A stretch of 64,000 nt of DNA, taken from Diadophis punctatus similis (Eukaryota; Chordata; Lepidosauria; Squamata; Dipsadidae). This document shows, in pieces, positions 11,201 to 19,747 of the stretch (its first letter is position 1; every line of letters starts with the position of its first letter). Position numbers and translations under genes: made by a program. The DNA is taken from NCBI GenBank assembly GCA_023053685.1, contig JALIGW010000003.1, positions 137,885,126 through 137,949,125 of the forward strand, read 5' to 3'. The notes below the pieces were generated by a model, which saw only the letters and a program-made list of their open reading frames with translations, did no database searches and was not told the DNA's origin.

Positions 11201-13185
11201 TTCACAAACCACAAATAAAATAATAGTCTTCCAAATAATTGTTAAAAGTCAATGACAATTTTTTTGTGAGTACTTGTAAATCCAGTTTATAGTTATATTT
11301 TTTTAAGAAAAAACAACTGTTTCCTCTTTGTAGCTTGAAACAGTCATTTGAGTATTACTGTAATATGATACATATTAAAGGAGGAGTCCTGTAAACTGAA
11401 ATACGGAGGAAGTTTCCTGTCTTGAACATTTTAAAATGAACTGCAATAACACTGCGAAGAGGTTACTGTCGGGCACTGGAGCCAATACTTTGAATTTCTT
11501 TTACTTCTAGAACTCCATAACTAAATGAACCATTGCCAAATCCATATAGGAACACTAATAATTACATAACAGCAATATTTTCAATAAGGAGACTAGAGCC
11601 TTTAAAGGTGGCTTCTTCCCAGTACAGTGTACACAATAAAAAGCATACCATAAAGCTAAGATCAACTGAAAAACTTAAGACACCTTAAGTATTGCTGAAA
11701 GTTCAAAGTCATAGTTACTCTATGGAGCCACAGACTGCAAAATAATAAACAGAAACCATTTTCAGTGAAGGTTTATTTCTTTTTACCTTGTCTGCTCCTG
11801 CAAGATCAGATGTGGCTCCACAAAGAACTTGACCCGTAGTTTCAATCTGTGAGGAGGCAAGCCATCCATCTGTTGGGATATTCTATTTCTCAAATTCAGC
11901 CACAAGTTCTCTCCCTTGCTTCCTGTAAACTGGAGTCCGAAGTAATCAACTTCTATAATCCCCAGTCGCCTGCAAACCTATGATTACAAGTTAAACATCA
12001 TAAACACTACTGTAATGAGCACTGGCAAAAGACGCTATAAGGTACCATTCACTTAACAAGGTTACCTAAACACTTTCCCAATTATTACCAGCTGAGAGAA
12101 TATTTTTGGAGGAAGTAGTCAGCTGAGAGGGCTCTTATGGAAGCTAGTGACCTTCCTATCTACAGCTTTCAAGGGATCAACAAAATTGCAAACATAAAAA
12201 CCCAAAATATAACAGTCTCCCTAGAGAATAACTTAAAATATGAACTTTTAACCTTGTGGATAGCAAAAGCAGCAATTGCAGCAGCTGGAGCATCAAACCA
12301 GGAGTTTCAACTATACATGGAAACGAAATGGGTCAAAATTAGGAGCACTCCAAAAAGGCAAATGGACCTTACTTTTGAAAACCTTTCGCTTCTCCTTCAA
12401 GAAGCTTCTTCGGTTCTAATTTTCCTTTCCCAAGGCAAAGAACCGAGAAAGTCCAGTTTGCCTTTTGCAAAAGGCACCTTTGGGACAGCCAGGACCCGGG
12501 ATGATTGAGAACCTCCACAGACATCTCTAATGTTTGCTTAACAGGCGCTCCTGCTTCCTTTCCCTCCCTCCGCATCCCCCAGACAGGTCCACGAAGCCCG
12601 ACGGGATGTCCTCGAGCAGCGCCCAATTCAGGGGGCGCTACCACCTCTGCAAACGCCACGTGGCCAGTGCGGTGAAAACGGGGCTAAGAGGGGATTTTCC
12701 CGGTGTGTGTGAGAGAGTGTGGGGGGGGGGGGTGGCGGGAAATAACGAGCAAGCCAGCCAGCCAGTCGGCATATCAACGGAGCGGCTTCCAAGCAACGCG
12801 TGGGAGATGAGGAGAGGAGCCTCAGCCCGGTGTCACCGCCGAGGTGGGGAGTGGGGGGGAGTGGGAGACAGGCACGTCTCCTTCCTTCTGGCTTCACCCG
12901 CAGCAGCTGCATCGAGCGGCGAGGCGGCGGTTGAGGGTCCCGCCTCGCGCCAGCGCGAGCCACAGGGCGCGCGGGCGGGGGAGCGCGTGGCATCGGGGAG
13001 GAGGGGAGGCCACGCGCCGGAGGAGCCCCTCCGCGAGTCCCGAACGGCCGCTCAGGTGTAAAGGGGAGAGGGTGGCGAAGGAAAGCGCGGCTTTTCACCT
13101 GGTTCAGGCAGTCTTCGCCATTGGCTTTGGCCTCCACCTCTACTTCCATCACCACGGCATCCGGCCTGGTCACATAGCACAGCAT
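1540..13185 (-). CDS. MYLIP: MYLIP/IDOL E3 ubiquitin ligase, whole gene (7 coding exons)
   Basis: Joined coding segments 13185-13099, 11977-11787, 8161-7976, 4968-4771, 4040-3876, 3718-3295 and 1629-1540 give 446 residues; the human protein has 445. I recognise the family from the start [18 protein letters not shown], the FERM lobes (about residues 1-280) and a C-terminal C3HC4 RING (C388, C391, C403, H405, C409, C412, C419, C422). MYLIP is a cytosolic, membrane-associated RING ligase. Its FERM domain binds the tails of LDLR, VLDLR and ApoER2 and drives their ubiquitination and lysosomal degradation; it also binds myosin regulatory light chain. LXR induces transcription in other vertebrates. 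All introns are GT-AG. The one-residue excess comes from an extra Asn in the linker before the RING. No frameshift or premature stop is visible, so the gene looks functional. Confidence 0.97.
1630..3294 (-). other. MYLIP: MYLIP intron 6
   Basis: GT-AG intron of 1665 bp. It contains a hAT-like mini-element at 2095-2516. The remainder is AT-rich with no other coding or RNA signal; short open frames overlapping the GT repeat are repeat artefacts. Confidence 0.9.
2095..2516. mobile_element. hAT-like mini-transposon with internal (GT)n
   Basis: The ends are inverted copies: GGTCCCCAACC on the left and GGTTGGGGACC on the right. Flanking 8-mers CATAGTGA (2087-2094) and CGTAGTGA (2517-2524) differ by one base, as expected for an aged hAT TSD. 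The interior is a GT microsatellite (about 2142-2203) followed by repeated GAGTGGAG/CTCCACTC-type blocks. No coding capacity. Confidence 0.75.
3295..3718 (-). CDS. MYLIP: MYLIP coding exon 6
   Basis: 424 nt, from [18 protein letters not shown] to the RING residues CAIQLQ. It holds the end of the FERM domain, a Ser/Pro/Asn linker with an NNN run, and RING ligands C388 to C412. The residue between the first two RING cysteines is Ala (CMAC), where the human protein has Val. The acceptor is TGCTAG|G and the donor CAA|GTACGT. Confidence 0.96.
3805..3853. repeat. TG/GCAC microsatellite in MYLIP intron 5
   Basis: Alternating TG then GCAC/CACA units. In the transcript this is a GU-rich tract starting about 22 nt after the exon 5 donor, inside a 157-bp intron (3719-3875). 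Confidence 0.95.
3876..4040 (-). CDS. MYLIP: MYLIP coding exon 5
   Basis: 165 nt, from [18 protein letters not shown] to ETHAFY, the FERM F3 (PTB-like) lobe that contacts receptor tails in this family. The acceptor is CTTTAG|G. The donor CAG|GTTTGT departs from the GTRAGT consensus, and a TG-rich tract begins about 20 nt into the intron. Confidence 0.96.
4041..4770 (-). other. MYLIP: MYLIP intron 4
   Basis: GT-AG intron of 730 bp. It carries one plus-strand Sauria-type SINE (4389-4644); the rest is AT-rich with nothing else recognisable. Confidence 0.9.
4389..4644 (+). mobile_element. Sauria-type tRNA SINE, near full length
   Basis: A tRNA-like head (GAGCCGAGGTGGCGCAGCAG, box A; GGTTCAAATC, box B), then the conserved body (CTCAAGGTTGACTCAGCCTT; AAAATGAGGACCCAGATTG), then a tail (AAACCGCTTAGAGAG; GGCGGTATATAAAT) and an AAATA repeat. 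This is the squamate SINE family with Bov-B-like 3' ends. It is non-coding and mobilised in trans by a LINE. Confidence 0.88.
4771..4968 (-). CDS. MYLIP: MYLIP coding exon 4
   Basis: 198 nt, from [18 protein letters not shown] to DDFSPIN. It covers the end of F2 and start of F3 of the FERM domain, including the conserved [13 protein letters not shown] stretch. The acceptor is ATCCACAG|T and the donor AACAG|GTGATT. Confidence 0.96.
5432..7930 (-). mobile_element. CR1 LINE, 5'-truncated, in MYLIP intron 3
   Basis: The minus-strand element holds the end of the endonuclease domain, the linker, the whole reverse transcriptase and a short 3' UTR. The UTR includes the CR1 segment read on plus as GCCGCCCAACTCCCGAGGGA and ends in an ATTT/AAAT repeat (5432-5466). 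The 5' break is near 7925, beside a 13-bp direct repeat (ACTCCTGCTGTAT, 7918-7943). The frame has no stop over about 2.28 kb, so the copy is young. It sits in sense orientation within the MYLIP transcript. Confidence 0.93.
5645..7759 (-). CDS. CR1 ORF2 polyprotein, N-terminally truncated (endonuclease tail and reverse transcriptase)
   Basis: 704 codons from the first Met. The same frame stays open upstream to about 7921 and includes the LSWSDHF motif, the end of the APE-type endonuclease domain, so the Met at 7759 is internal and not a true start. Reverse transcriptase motifs are visible in order: [20 protein letters not shown], a segment with [40 protein letters not shown] and the catalytic YADDTQLY. 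The C-terminal region holds [13 protein letters not shown] and [12 protein letters not shown]. It would make cDNA of LINE RNA at nicked target DNA. Because most of the endonuclease domain and the 5' UTR are missing, this copy cannot mobilise alone. Confidence 0.93.
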   Translation of the reverse strand: MEPEGFQRELGEIPETLVHNSADFLVAAWNTAASGALDRIAPKRPLRGSGSRKAPWFTEELREMKRQKRRLERRWRPKKAESDRTLLRIYIRSYLVAIRAARRSYLSALIASADSHPAALFRVTRSLLGKGGSEEHLQGRAEEFAEFLSDKVAQIRSDLDSGRAESIELTGASPNPSLWEEFGPVSPEDVDRAVGAMGTSTCLLDPCPSWLVSASRTVACGWIQAVITASLREGSVPQSLKTAVVRPLLKKPSLDPADLKNYRPVSNLPFLGKVVEKVVVTQLLQLLDETDHLDSYQSGFRRGYSTETALVALMDDLWRARDVGSSSILVLLDLSAAFDTIDHGILLHRLGELGVGGTVLRWFSSYLADRMQSVLAGGQRSSPRPLSCGVPQGSVLSPILFNIYMKPLGEIIRRHGVCFHQYADDTQLYITTPSDFREAVDVMCRCLDDVKIWMGRNRLRLNPDKTEWLWILPPKVHDNYPSLVFEGAKLTPSDQVRNLGVLLDPQLKLDHHLSAVARGAFAQVRLVHQLRPYLEKEALLTVTHALVTSRLDYCNALYMGLPLKSIRRLQLVQNAAARAVVGVPRYTHVTSILRQLHWLPIGLRVQFKVLITIFKALHGLGPGYLRDRILPHTSLRPVRAHRVGLLQVLSAKQCRLAGPRGRAFSVAGPVLWNQLPPETRTIPTLLAFRKAVKTWLFLQVGGTA
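7976..8161 (-). CDS. MYLIP: MYLIP coding exon 3
   Basis: 186 nt encoding the FERM F2 lobe, from [16 protein letters not shown] to SSTLD, with split Arg (AG|G) and Ser (AG|T) codons at its edges. The acceptor is TTTTAG and the donor GACAG|GTAACT. The segment [10 protein letters not shown] is typical of the family. The CR1 insertion begins about 45 bp beyond the donor. Confidence 0.96.
8162..11786 (-). other. MYLIP: MYLIP intron 2
   Basis: GT-AG intron of 3625 bp, AT-rich. No recognisable transposon, RNA gene or coding exon was seen. A 135-codon minus-strand frame (10292-10699) has no family resemblance and is taken as chance. Confidence 0.85.
11787..11977 (-). CDS. MYLIP: MYLIP coding exon 2
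   Basis: 191 nt, 63 codons plus 2 nt, from [14 protein letters not shown] to ILQEQT. It completes FERM F1 and enters F2. The acceptor is ATCATAG|GTT and the donor ACAAG|GTAAAA. The exon is too short and interrupted for a simple open-frame search; it was found by reading the minus strand between exons 1 and 3. Confidence 0.95.
11978..13098 (-). other. MYLIP: MYLIP intron 1
   Basis: GT-AG intron of 1121 bp. Its half next to exon 1 is part of the CpG island, and open frames there on both strands reflect GC richness. No repeat beyond short G and GT runs near 12705-12733. Confidence 0.88.
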
Positions 13186-13520
13186 GGCGGCCTCTCGTCG
13201 CCAAGACGCACCCCAAAGAGTCCCTGTTTGCCGTCTCGGTCCCCGCTAACGTGCTCCCCACAACCCTTAAAAAAAGTCTTTTCGCTGCTCTGAGGTTCGC
13301 CGGTGAAAGCGCTCCTTTATCGTCTCGGTCTTCCCCCTCCCTCCTCAGTCCCCGCCCCCAAGCGAAGCCTAGCCAATGAATGCGCTGAAAAGAGCCTAGA
13401 AGGCGGTTTGTTTTCGCTAAAGAGGTAAAGTCTCGGCTATTGCGGCAGAGACGTCTGGTTCCCGATGGTGCTCTATATGCGGGGCCAGAATTGGGGGGTG
13501 GGGGTGGGGGCGGGGGCGGG
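12550..13520 (-). promoter_or_regulatory. MYLIP: MYLIP CpG-island promoter, exon 1 and start of intron 1
   Basis: This is the only long CpG-rich stretch outside the transposons. It spans the ATG, the first part of intron 1 and about 330 bp upstream. Upstream of the ATG are a CCAAT box in inverted orientation relative to the gene's forward strand (CCAAT on plus, 13373-13377) and GC boxes within 13500-13520 (GGGGGCGGGGGCGGG). No strong TATA box is placed near them, as expected for a CpG-island promoter. The start site is probably between about 13300 and 13500. Low-complexity G runs (12721-12733) lie in intron 1. Confidence 0.75.
13099..13185 (-). CDS. MYLIP: MYLIP coding exon 1
   Basis: 29 codons, from [12 protein letters not shown] to CLNQ, starting the FERM F1 lobe. 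The ATG at 13185-13183 sits in the context GCCGCCATGC and matches the family start exactly. The donor is CAG|GTGAAA (phase 0). The exon lies inside the CpG island. Confidence 0.96.
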
Positions 13521-14387
13521 AGAAATAGGAACAAATGTCAAATGGAAATATCTAAAGCAAGGGAAATTAAAAGTGATGTGGAAGAGTTCCTGGGCGGTCA
13601 TATGCAGTGCACTTCTCCCCCCCCTCCAAGCAATGTGGGAAGTCATCAAAGCCATTAAATATTTTGGAGATATGATGAGACACCCAGAAAAATATGGCAT
13701 CCTTCACTTAATACTCCTGGGAAAGATTGAAGGCAAATGAAGTCCAGGCAGAAGAGGATCATGGCTTAAAAACCCAAGGGACTGCTTTGGACAAAGCTCA
13801 GCAGCACTTTTTCATGGCTGTTGACAAAAATAGGATTGCCAACATGATCGCCAACATCCAATGACGGATATGGCACAAGAAGAAGAAGAATGAGGGGAAA
13901 TTGAATGGTAGCCACAGAAGATGAAATCTCAAATACATATTCACCAGAAAATAAAGAGAAACAGGCTGGCATACAATTGGACAAAAAGTAGAAAGCATAC
14001 AGTATGTTGAAATCACCCATCTGCAAAACTAAGACATGAGGCTCAAATGGCTGAGATTCACTCTGATAAAAAGCTCTACTGCAATGTTTCTGCATGCTGG
14101 AAGCTTTAGAAGCTTTTCCATCTTAATATCTTTTAAAAGATTTTTAATCCATAAATTCTGATCAAGATTACTAACAAGCAATCGTTTTCATGGTGGGTTT
14201 TTTGGTCAGACTGAACTAATTTTCCATTTTCAAGGTTTTCTTACTTACTAATATTGCTTTGCACAGCATCTTGATGGGCCAAGTTTTGATTTCCACAAGA
14301 TTCAGAAACCAGCAAGAGACACTTCAGTGTGGTAACTCAGAGTAACTTGTATGCTTCAGCAGGAAGAATCTAAAGAGGAAGACTAGC
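13521..14387. other. Upstream flank, no recognisable feature
   Basis: Apparently unique AT-rich DNA immediately 5' of MYLIP. No repeat family or conserved reading frame recognised. Confidence 0.5.
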
Positions 14388-14525
14388 ATTAATAGCACTT
14401 AGCACTTACACTTATATACCGCTTTACAGCCCTCTCAAAGTGGTTTACAGAGTCAGCCTCTTGCCCCCAACAATTTAGTTCCTCATTTTACCCAGGATGC
14501 AAGGCTGGGTCAACCTGATTGATCA
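14388..14525 (-). mobile_element. Sauria-type SINE 3' fragment
   Basis: The minus-strand tail and body are seen on plus as TTATATACCGCTTTACAGCC, then TTTACAGAGTCAGCCTCTTG and CTCATTTTACCCAGGATG. The tRNA head is missing. Confidence 0.8.
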
Positions 14526-14803
14526 CTGATTTAGTTTTAAGGGACTTTTCCCACTTTTGAATTGAGAAGCTGTCCATGTACTCTTAACCCCCTCCCCCCC
14601 AAAAAAAAATCAGCATGAAACTTGCCAATGCTTACCCTGCCTCTATTGCCTCTGTTCCCAGATGGTGCCAATCTTAATGTAATGGCTTGCAATAGGTTTC
14701 AGCTGATTTGTTTGTTTGTTTGACTACACAATTTAGCTAACTAACGAATTCCCAGCAGTGTTTCCATACATGTACTGGCAAGACCCAACACAACTAGCTT
14801 TTA

Positions 14804-14819
14804 AGATCAGCCAAGGTCA
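14804..14819 (+). promoter_or_regulatory. Candidate DR4 nuclear-receptor element, 1.6 kb upstream of MYLIP
   Basis: AGATCA-GCCA-AGGTCA is a direct repeat with 4-bp spacer and one mismatch to the AGGTCA DR4 consensus used by LXR/RXR. MYLIP is a known LXR target. Function is inference. Confidence 0.3.
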
Positions 14820-14948
14820 GCTAAATGCTGCCAACCTCTAAGGCTATTGTTACTCAAAAAATTGGAGTTCCACTGGCAAAAAAAATTTGCAAAGCAATCC
14901 CATTTTCACCATCCAAGAGGCACTAGGTTTTTTTGTTTGTTTTGTTTT

Positions 14949-15083
14949 GTGCCTGGGAGTCACTGTTAACTCCTAGCAATTGCCTGGACTAGTCCCTGCA
15001 GTTTTCTTGGCAAGATTTCAGAAGTTATTTGCCATTGTCTCCTGATTTCTAGTGCCTTAACCATTACACCAAATTGGCTCTCC
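14949..15083 (-). mobile_element. tRNA-derived SINE fragment
   Basis: The minus strand begins GAGAGCCAATTTGGTGTAAT and continues GGTTAAGGCACTAG, a tRNA-like box A. The rest matches a dispersed squamate body (plus-strand reading AACTCCTAGCAATTGCCTGG; CTGCAGTTTTCTTGGCAAG). An internal portion is deleted. Confidence 0.6.
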
Positions 15084-16213
15084 GCTGGTTCTTTGCAAAC
15101 TTAAGTAAACACCACCACAAGTATCTCTTAGTTTTAACCGGTAATAGTTCTCATACATACTTAAATAGTTCTAATTTTGATACAATCTTTAAAAAGGTAG
15201 TGATTCTACACTGAATAAATGTGCAGAAATAGGCCTCTTTTCTCACTTTATAAACAGGAAAGTAGTTTTTATAATATATACTTTTGGAAGGTAAATGGGT
15301 TTGTTTTGAAGATAGTCCTTTATTCAAGTATTGACACATATATACATGTTAATTAATTGCTAATATTTAGGTTTACTGCTATCTTTTAATTACATTTTAT
15401 TTTTAACAATACTTAGGTTTTAATCATGTGCATTTTATTCTAGAAATGTTCTAATAAAGTCAAAGAATATTACATATGTTAAATTTGTTAATGACCATAC
15501 TTGACTGTAATAAATATTACATTTCTTTTTTTTCTGATTTTTTTCCAACTAGTATGCAAATGAAAAGAAGGTTGTTTCTATCTTTATTCAATAATATGTA
15601 GTTTTACATTCTATTCATATTACTTGAAAATGAATCAGTGGATTTATTCCAGGGAAGACTATATAGGACAGTAAATAACAGATGACTCTGCATTTTCATC
15701 TGCGATATAAAAAGATAACAATCACAGGGCTAGGAAACATATAACAAATGTAACTCAGTATATAATCCCCACACATATTTATAATATTCTACAAATAAAC
15801 CTGCACAATGTTGCATTCTGTTTAACTATATAAATCAGCTCTACCTGTGAATTTCCAATGTGTCTTACAAGGTACCAAAGCTGTTGTGAAATAAATTAAA
15901 TGCCTAGTTATTGTACCCACAGCAAAATCAAATGTACAAATGATATTCATCACTTGCTATGCCAATGCAATGTGACTGAGGACATATTAGGCAAACAGTC
16001 AAAATGATTTGGACAACTATTCCTGTATAACATTGATAGAAACTAGCTACAGCTGAATGAAAGCTGAAACTAAAACTATAGCAATTTATACAATGCAATT
16101 AATAGAAAACAAAAAAATTGAGATGTTATCATTAGAAAGGAATTCCATCCAAAACATGTCACTCCCTCTGATCTTAACATACTCTTAAGAATCTCACACA
16201 GCATTGCAAATTT
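15084..16213. other. AT-rich intergenic DNA
   Basis: No gene, RNA or recognisable repeat seen. Confidence 0.5.
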
Positions 16214-16312
16214 GAATCATAGAACCATAGGGCTGGAAAGGACCTTGGAGGTTTCTAGTCCAGCCCCCTGCCCAAGGCAGGAATCCTCATACCATCCTGG
16301 ACATATGAAAAA
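16214..16312 (-). mobile_element. CR1 3'-end fragment
   Basis: Plus-strand reading GAATCATAGAACCATAGGGC, then GGAAAGGACCTTGGAGG and CCAGCCCCCTGCC. This is the reverse complement of the CR1 3' terminus, whose sense strand ends in ATTCTATG-type repeats. Confidence 0.75.
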
Positions 16313-19071
16313 GGTCTCCAGAGCAAGATGATGGAAAGCCAAGGCACTGCTCTTTTACTCTGGTGCCAGGATCATCAAAGAACTTCCCTTAAGAAGTTAG
16401 TCTGACCTCTTCTATGATGCTCATCTGAAAGCTTTTAAAGATCAAACATTTCCAAATGTTTTGGGGAGAGGGTGGGGGTGGGGGTGGAGGGGAGCCACTG
16501 CTATTGCTATTTGGATGCCATTAGATTTCCAACTTAAAAATAAAATATAAAGTTAAGGATATGGTGTATGACTGAAATTTTCAAGTATCTTTACAGGGAG
16601 TAAAAAAATGCAAAAACTGTTAAGGGCAATCATATGTTAAATTAATAAAGTTTCTTCAAATCAACCTTGAGGATATTTCCAGCAGTGGATATAGAAGTAG
16701 TTTGCCCTTTTTTTCTTTTGGGATTTTTAAAATGTCTTAAGTCCACAGCATGTTAAGTAATAAATAAAGCATGTTAAGTAAAAGGAGGTGGGATGGGAGA
16801 GGGAAAACTGATCTGAAATTGAAGTCTTAAAAGCCTTACATCACTAAATCCAAGATGGCATATTGGAGAAGACACAGATTTAAATGGATTGCAATTTCCA
16901 CTAAATGTTATGTAGGTTTCCATATTAATTTACATATTACATTTAAGATTGCTGAAACAGAAAAACACACACAAAATTGCTGATTGACCTATTTTTAAAA
17001 TGTAAATTCAGGTGTTATTCAGATTCACAAAGCCAGAAAGCTCCTGCAAATGATTGCCAAGTTTATGAAGCTTATGAAGCAATGTGAATAATATGGATAA
17101 ATGTTGCAGGGTACATAATTTTTCATTTCCAACTTCTGCCTCTAAAATATTCATTGGTTAAGCATCTTCTACTGTACTTGTGGTATTGAAATAAAAAGAA
17201 AAGTATTTATAGTTAATGCTACATGTGATTTTATTTTATTTTCCTCAAGAGAATAAGAGGCAATAAGTTTCAAGTTTAAGTTTTTATATGCAGATTTGCT
17301 GATAATAGACACAATTATAAAAGCATACAAGAGAAACACTTGTCTAATTGTTGAGAAAAACAGTTATAAAAATAGACTACAAATCATTATTCAGCAAGAG
17401 ACTCTATTCTGTTATTACTCTTATTTTACCATTAGCAAAAAATGATCAACCAAATCATTACCTTTAATGTAATTTGAAAAATACATGTTGCTGACAATAA
17501 GGACCTAAATGCCACAACTTTCTCACATGGGGTTCCATTAATATCTCAAAAAGAAAGGCAAGGAAACACAAGTAATAAAATGGGTGCGCAATGATCTTGT
17601 GGAGCAAACTATTCCTCTGTTCTGTGTGATATCAAAATACACAGAATGCATTTATTTAATATGCATTGCATTCTAGGTCATCATTAAGAGCAAGCTACAA
17701 CATTGTTTTATTTGTTCATTTATTTATCAAATTTCTACACTGTCTCATCTATCCATCTCATTTAAGTGACTCTTTGTCAACAGCATTCCTTTCCAAGCTA
17801 ATGTAAGTCCAAGAATGAATTGCATTTCAGAACTTTCTGGATTCTAGCTTGGATCAAGAAATGAATCTACCACAAGCATTACATAGGTTGCTGCAAAGTT
17901 AATTTGTTTTTCAATAGGGAATAACAACTAATCTTGAGTTTTCATCAATGCTCAGGTAATGTACCTCCAATCTTTTGAGGTTAGAGTGCCAGTAATAAAA
18001 AGGCTGCCATAAGAATGCTATCCCATTCACAAAACATTTCCAGGTTGGTTATGACCAGTCACAAAGCACCAATTTACCAGAAGACAAACTGCTGAGAGCA
18101 TAACAACAGTAACCTGTTTTGGTGTGTGATGAAGATAGCATGTCATTTCTTTTTCTTTTTTAAAAAATGATTACCTTTAAATATTAAGGTTAGGTAGAAC
18201 CTTGGCAGGCACCTATGAGAGTGAGGAGTGAGGAGGTACATGGTTAGGATTAGCTGCAATTGCTTTCTTTCTTGCTGTGTAAGTTCCTGCTTCAGGAACT
18301 ACAGTATATAACCTTTACCTGCCTATTTCACCTTGCCTTCTGGGAGAGATTACTGCCTCGATATAATAGGTGGGCTCAATAGTTCCATTGTCTCTAAGAA
18401 AAATCCTAATAGGAAGAGAAACACCTGGTAGGATTACCCTTGCTGGTAAAGTCAAAGAGAGTAGGGGAGGCGAAGAGTAATGCGACAGTGCAAGTGATGC
18501 AGACAATTAATGTAGAGCAGGTGTGGCTCTGAAAGTAGAATGGAAACAATCCACCTGGGAAAAGAAAAGAATCTCACCAGGGAAAAGATATTGAAAAAGC
18601 ACTTCTGTACTGTTGCCACAAAAATTATACAGCCAAAACATTTAGAGAAGTTTGGGTGACAGATGTTGAGGCACCCCCACTCCCAAGTTCAGAAGGTCCT
18701 CTGCTAGATACTAGAGAAGAGTACTGAATTGATGAATAGAACTGAGATGATATCCTTAATCTCTAGGCACACTGACACTGAAGAGCACCAATTCAATTGG
18801 AACAATACAAGAATCATCAGCCACACTGCCACGCTCAGGAGTTTATCGAAGCCTGGCACTCCACAAGCAATTCCATCAACAGACACATCAACCTACATCT
18901 TATGAACCCCTGAGAATTCAAATCAACTGCACAACCAACCAGCGACAGCACTGACCTTCAATCAATCAACACAACCTCCCCCCCAACCAGCACTTCCCAA
19001 TGACCCTCACCTGAGGTGACCTCCCCATCACAAGACCCATCACAAGACTCACACCTGACATGACCCACACC
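16313..19071. other. AT-rich intergenic DNA
   Basis: Mostly apparently unique. A decayed LINE 3' tail may be present near 17700-17775 (TTTATTTATCAAATTTCTAC). No gene recognised. Confidence 0.45.
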
Positions 19072-19276
19072 CAGGGGTGAAATGCTACCAGTTCGGAAAA
19101 TCGGTGGCGGCAGCGTGAGGCTCCGCCCACCCACCCGGAGATTGCCATTTTCTTGTTTTTAACCCTCTGCACATGCGCAAAGCCTTCGTATGTGCAGAGG
19201 GTGAAAAAGTGTGTGCGATGATGGCGCACACACATGCTTCCAAACCAGTAGGGAAGGTAAGTAGATTTCACCACTG
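19072..19276. mobile_element. hAT-like mini-transposon
   Basis: The ends are CAGGGGTGAAATGCTACC on the left and TAGATTTCACCACTG on the right, inverted and imperfect. Flanking 8-mers are CCCACACC (19064-19071) and CCCATACC (19277-19284), differing by one base. The interior has paired CTCTGCACATGCGCA / TGTGCAGAGGG arms. Non-coding. Confidence 0.78.
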
Positions 19277-19284
19277 CCCATACC

Positions 19285-19323
19285 TGACCCATGACCTAAT
19301 GTGACTCTGACCTGATGTGACCT
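19285..19323. promoter_or_regulatory. Cluster of TGACCT half-sites including a perfect DR4
   Basis: Five TGACCY/TGACTC half-sites lie at 19285, 19292, 19302, 19308 and 19318. The pair TGACCT-GATG-TGACCT (19308-19323) is a perfect DR4, and TGACCC-A-TGACCT (19285-19297) is a DR1. The cluster is 6.1 kb upstream of the MYLIP ATG. Further half-sites occur left of the adjacent mini-transposon, so the array is partly a degenerate tandem repeat. Receptor binding is inference. Confidence 0.35.
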
Positions 19324-19611
19324 CGCAATCAAAAGACCTACTGATCACATAAAGTCCTTTTAAGCAGAAGAACACCAATGCTGACATTCCTTAAATTCTG
19401 CTGAAGAGGTTATCTAGCCTGGTAATGAAATGTTCAGAAACCAACCCACAAGCTTGGAGAATGAATCTCCACCTGCATTGTATATCCAAGCTACAGATAT
19501 TTGCCACTATTGCAATTCTTCAACTTTATTACAACCAAAGGCTAGCATAGAATACAATATAAAAAGTAAAGAAATTGTATGAAGAAGACAAAGTATAACC
19601 ATAGTGCTGTA

Positions 19612-19745
19612 CTGTGTTTCCCTGAAAATAAGACCGTCTTATATTTTTTTTGAACCCTGAAATAAGCACTTGGCCTTATTGCCATGCACTCAAAAGCCCG
19701 ATTGGGCTTATTATCAGGGGATGTCTTATTTTGGGGAAAACGAGG
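19612..19745. mobile_element. TA-flanked mini-transposon (GTTTCCC family)
   Basis: The left end CTGTGTTTCCCTGAAAATAA and the right end, reverse-complemented CCTCGTTTTCCCCAAAATAA, are inverted copies flanked by TA. This resembles a Tc1/mariner-type mini-element. 134 bp, non-coding. Confidence 0.7.
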
Positions 19746-19747
19746 TA

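Noticed and set aside
12534..13534. Several long frames on both strands around MYLIP exon 1
   Set aside because: CpG-island composition lacks stops. Only the exon 1 frame matches a known protein and joins exon 2 correctly.
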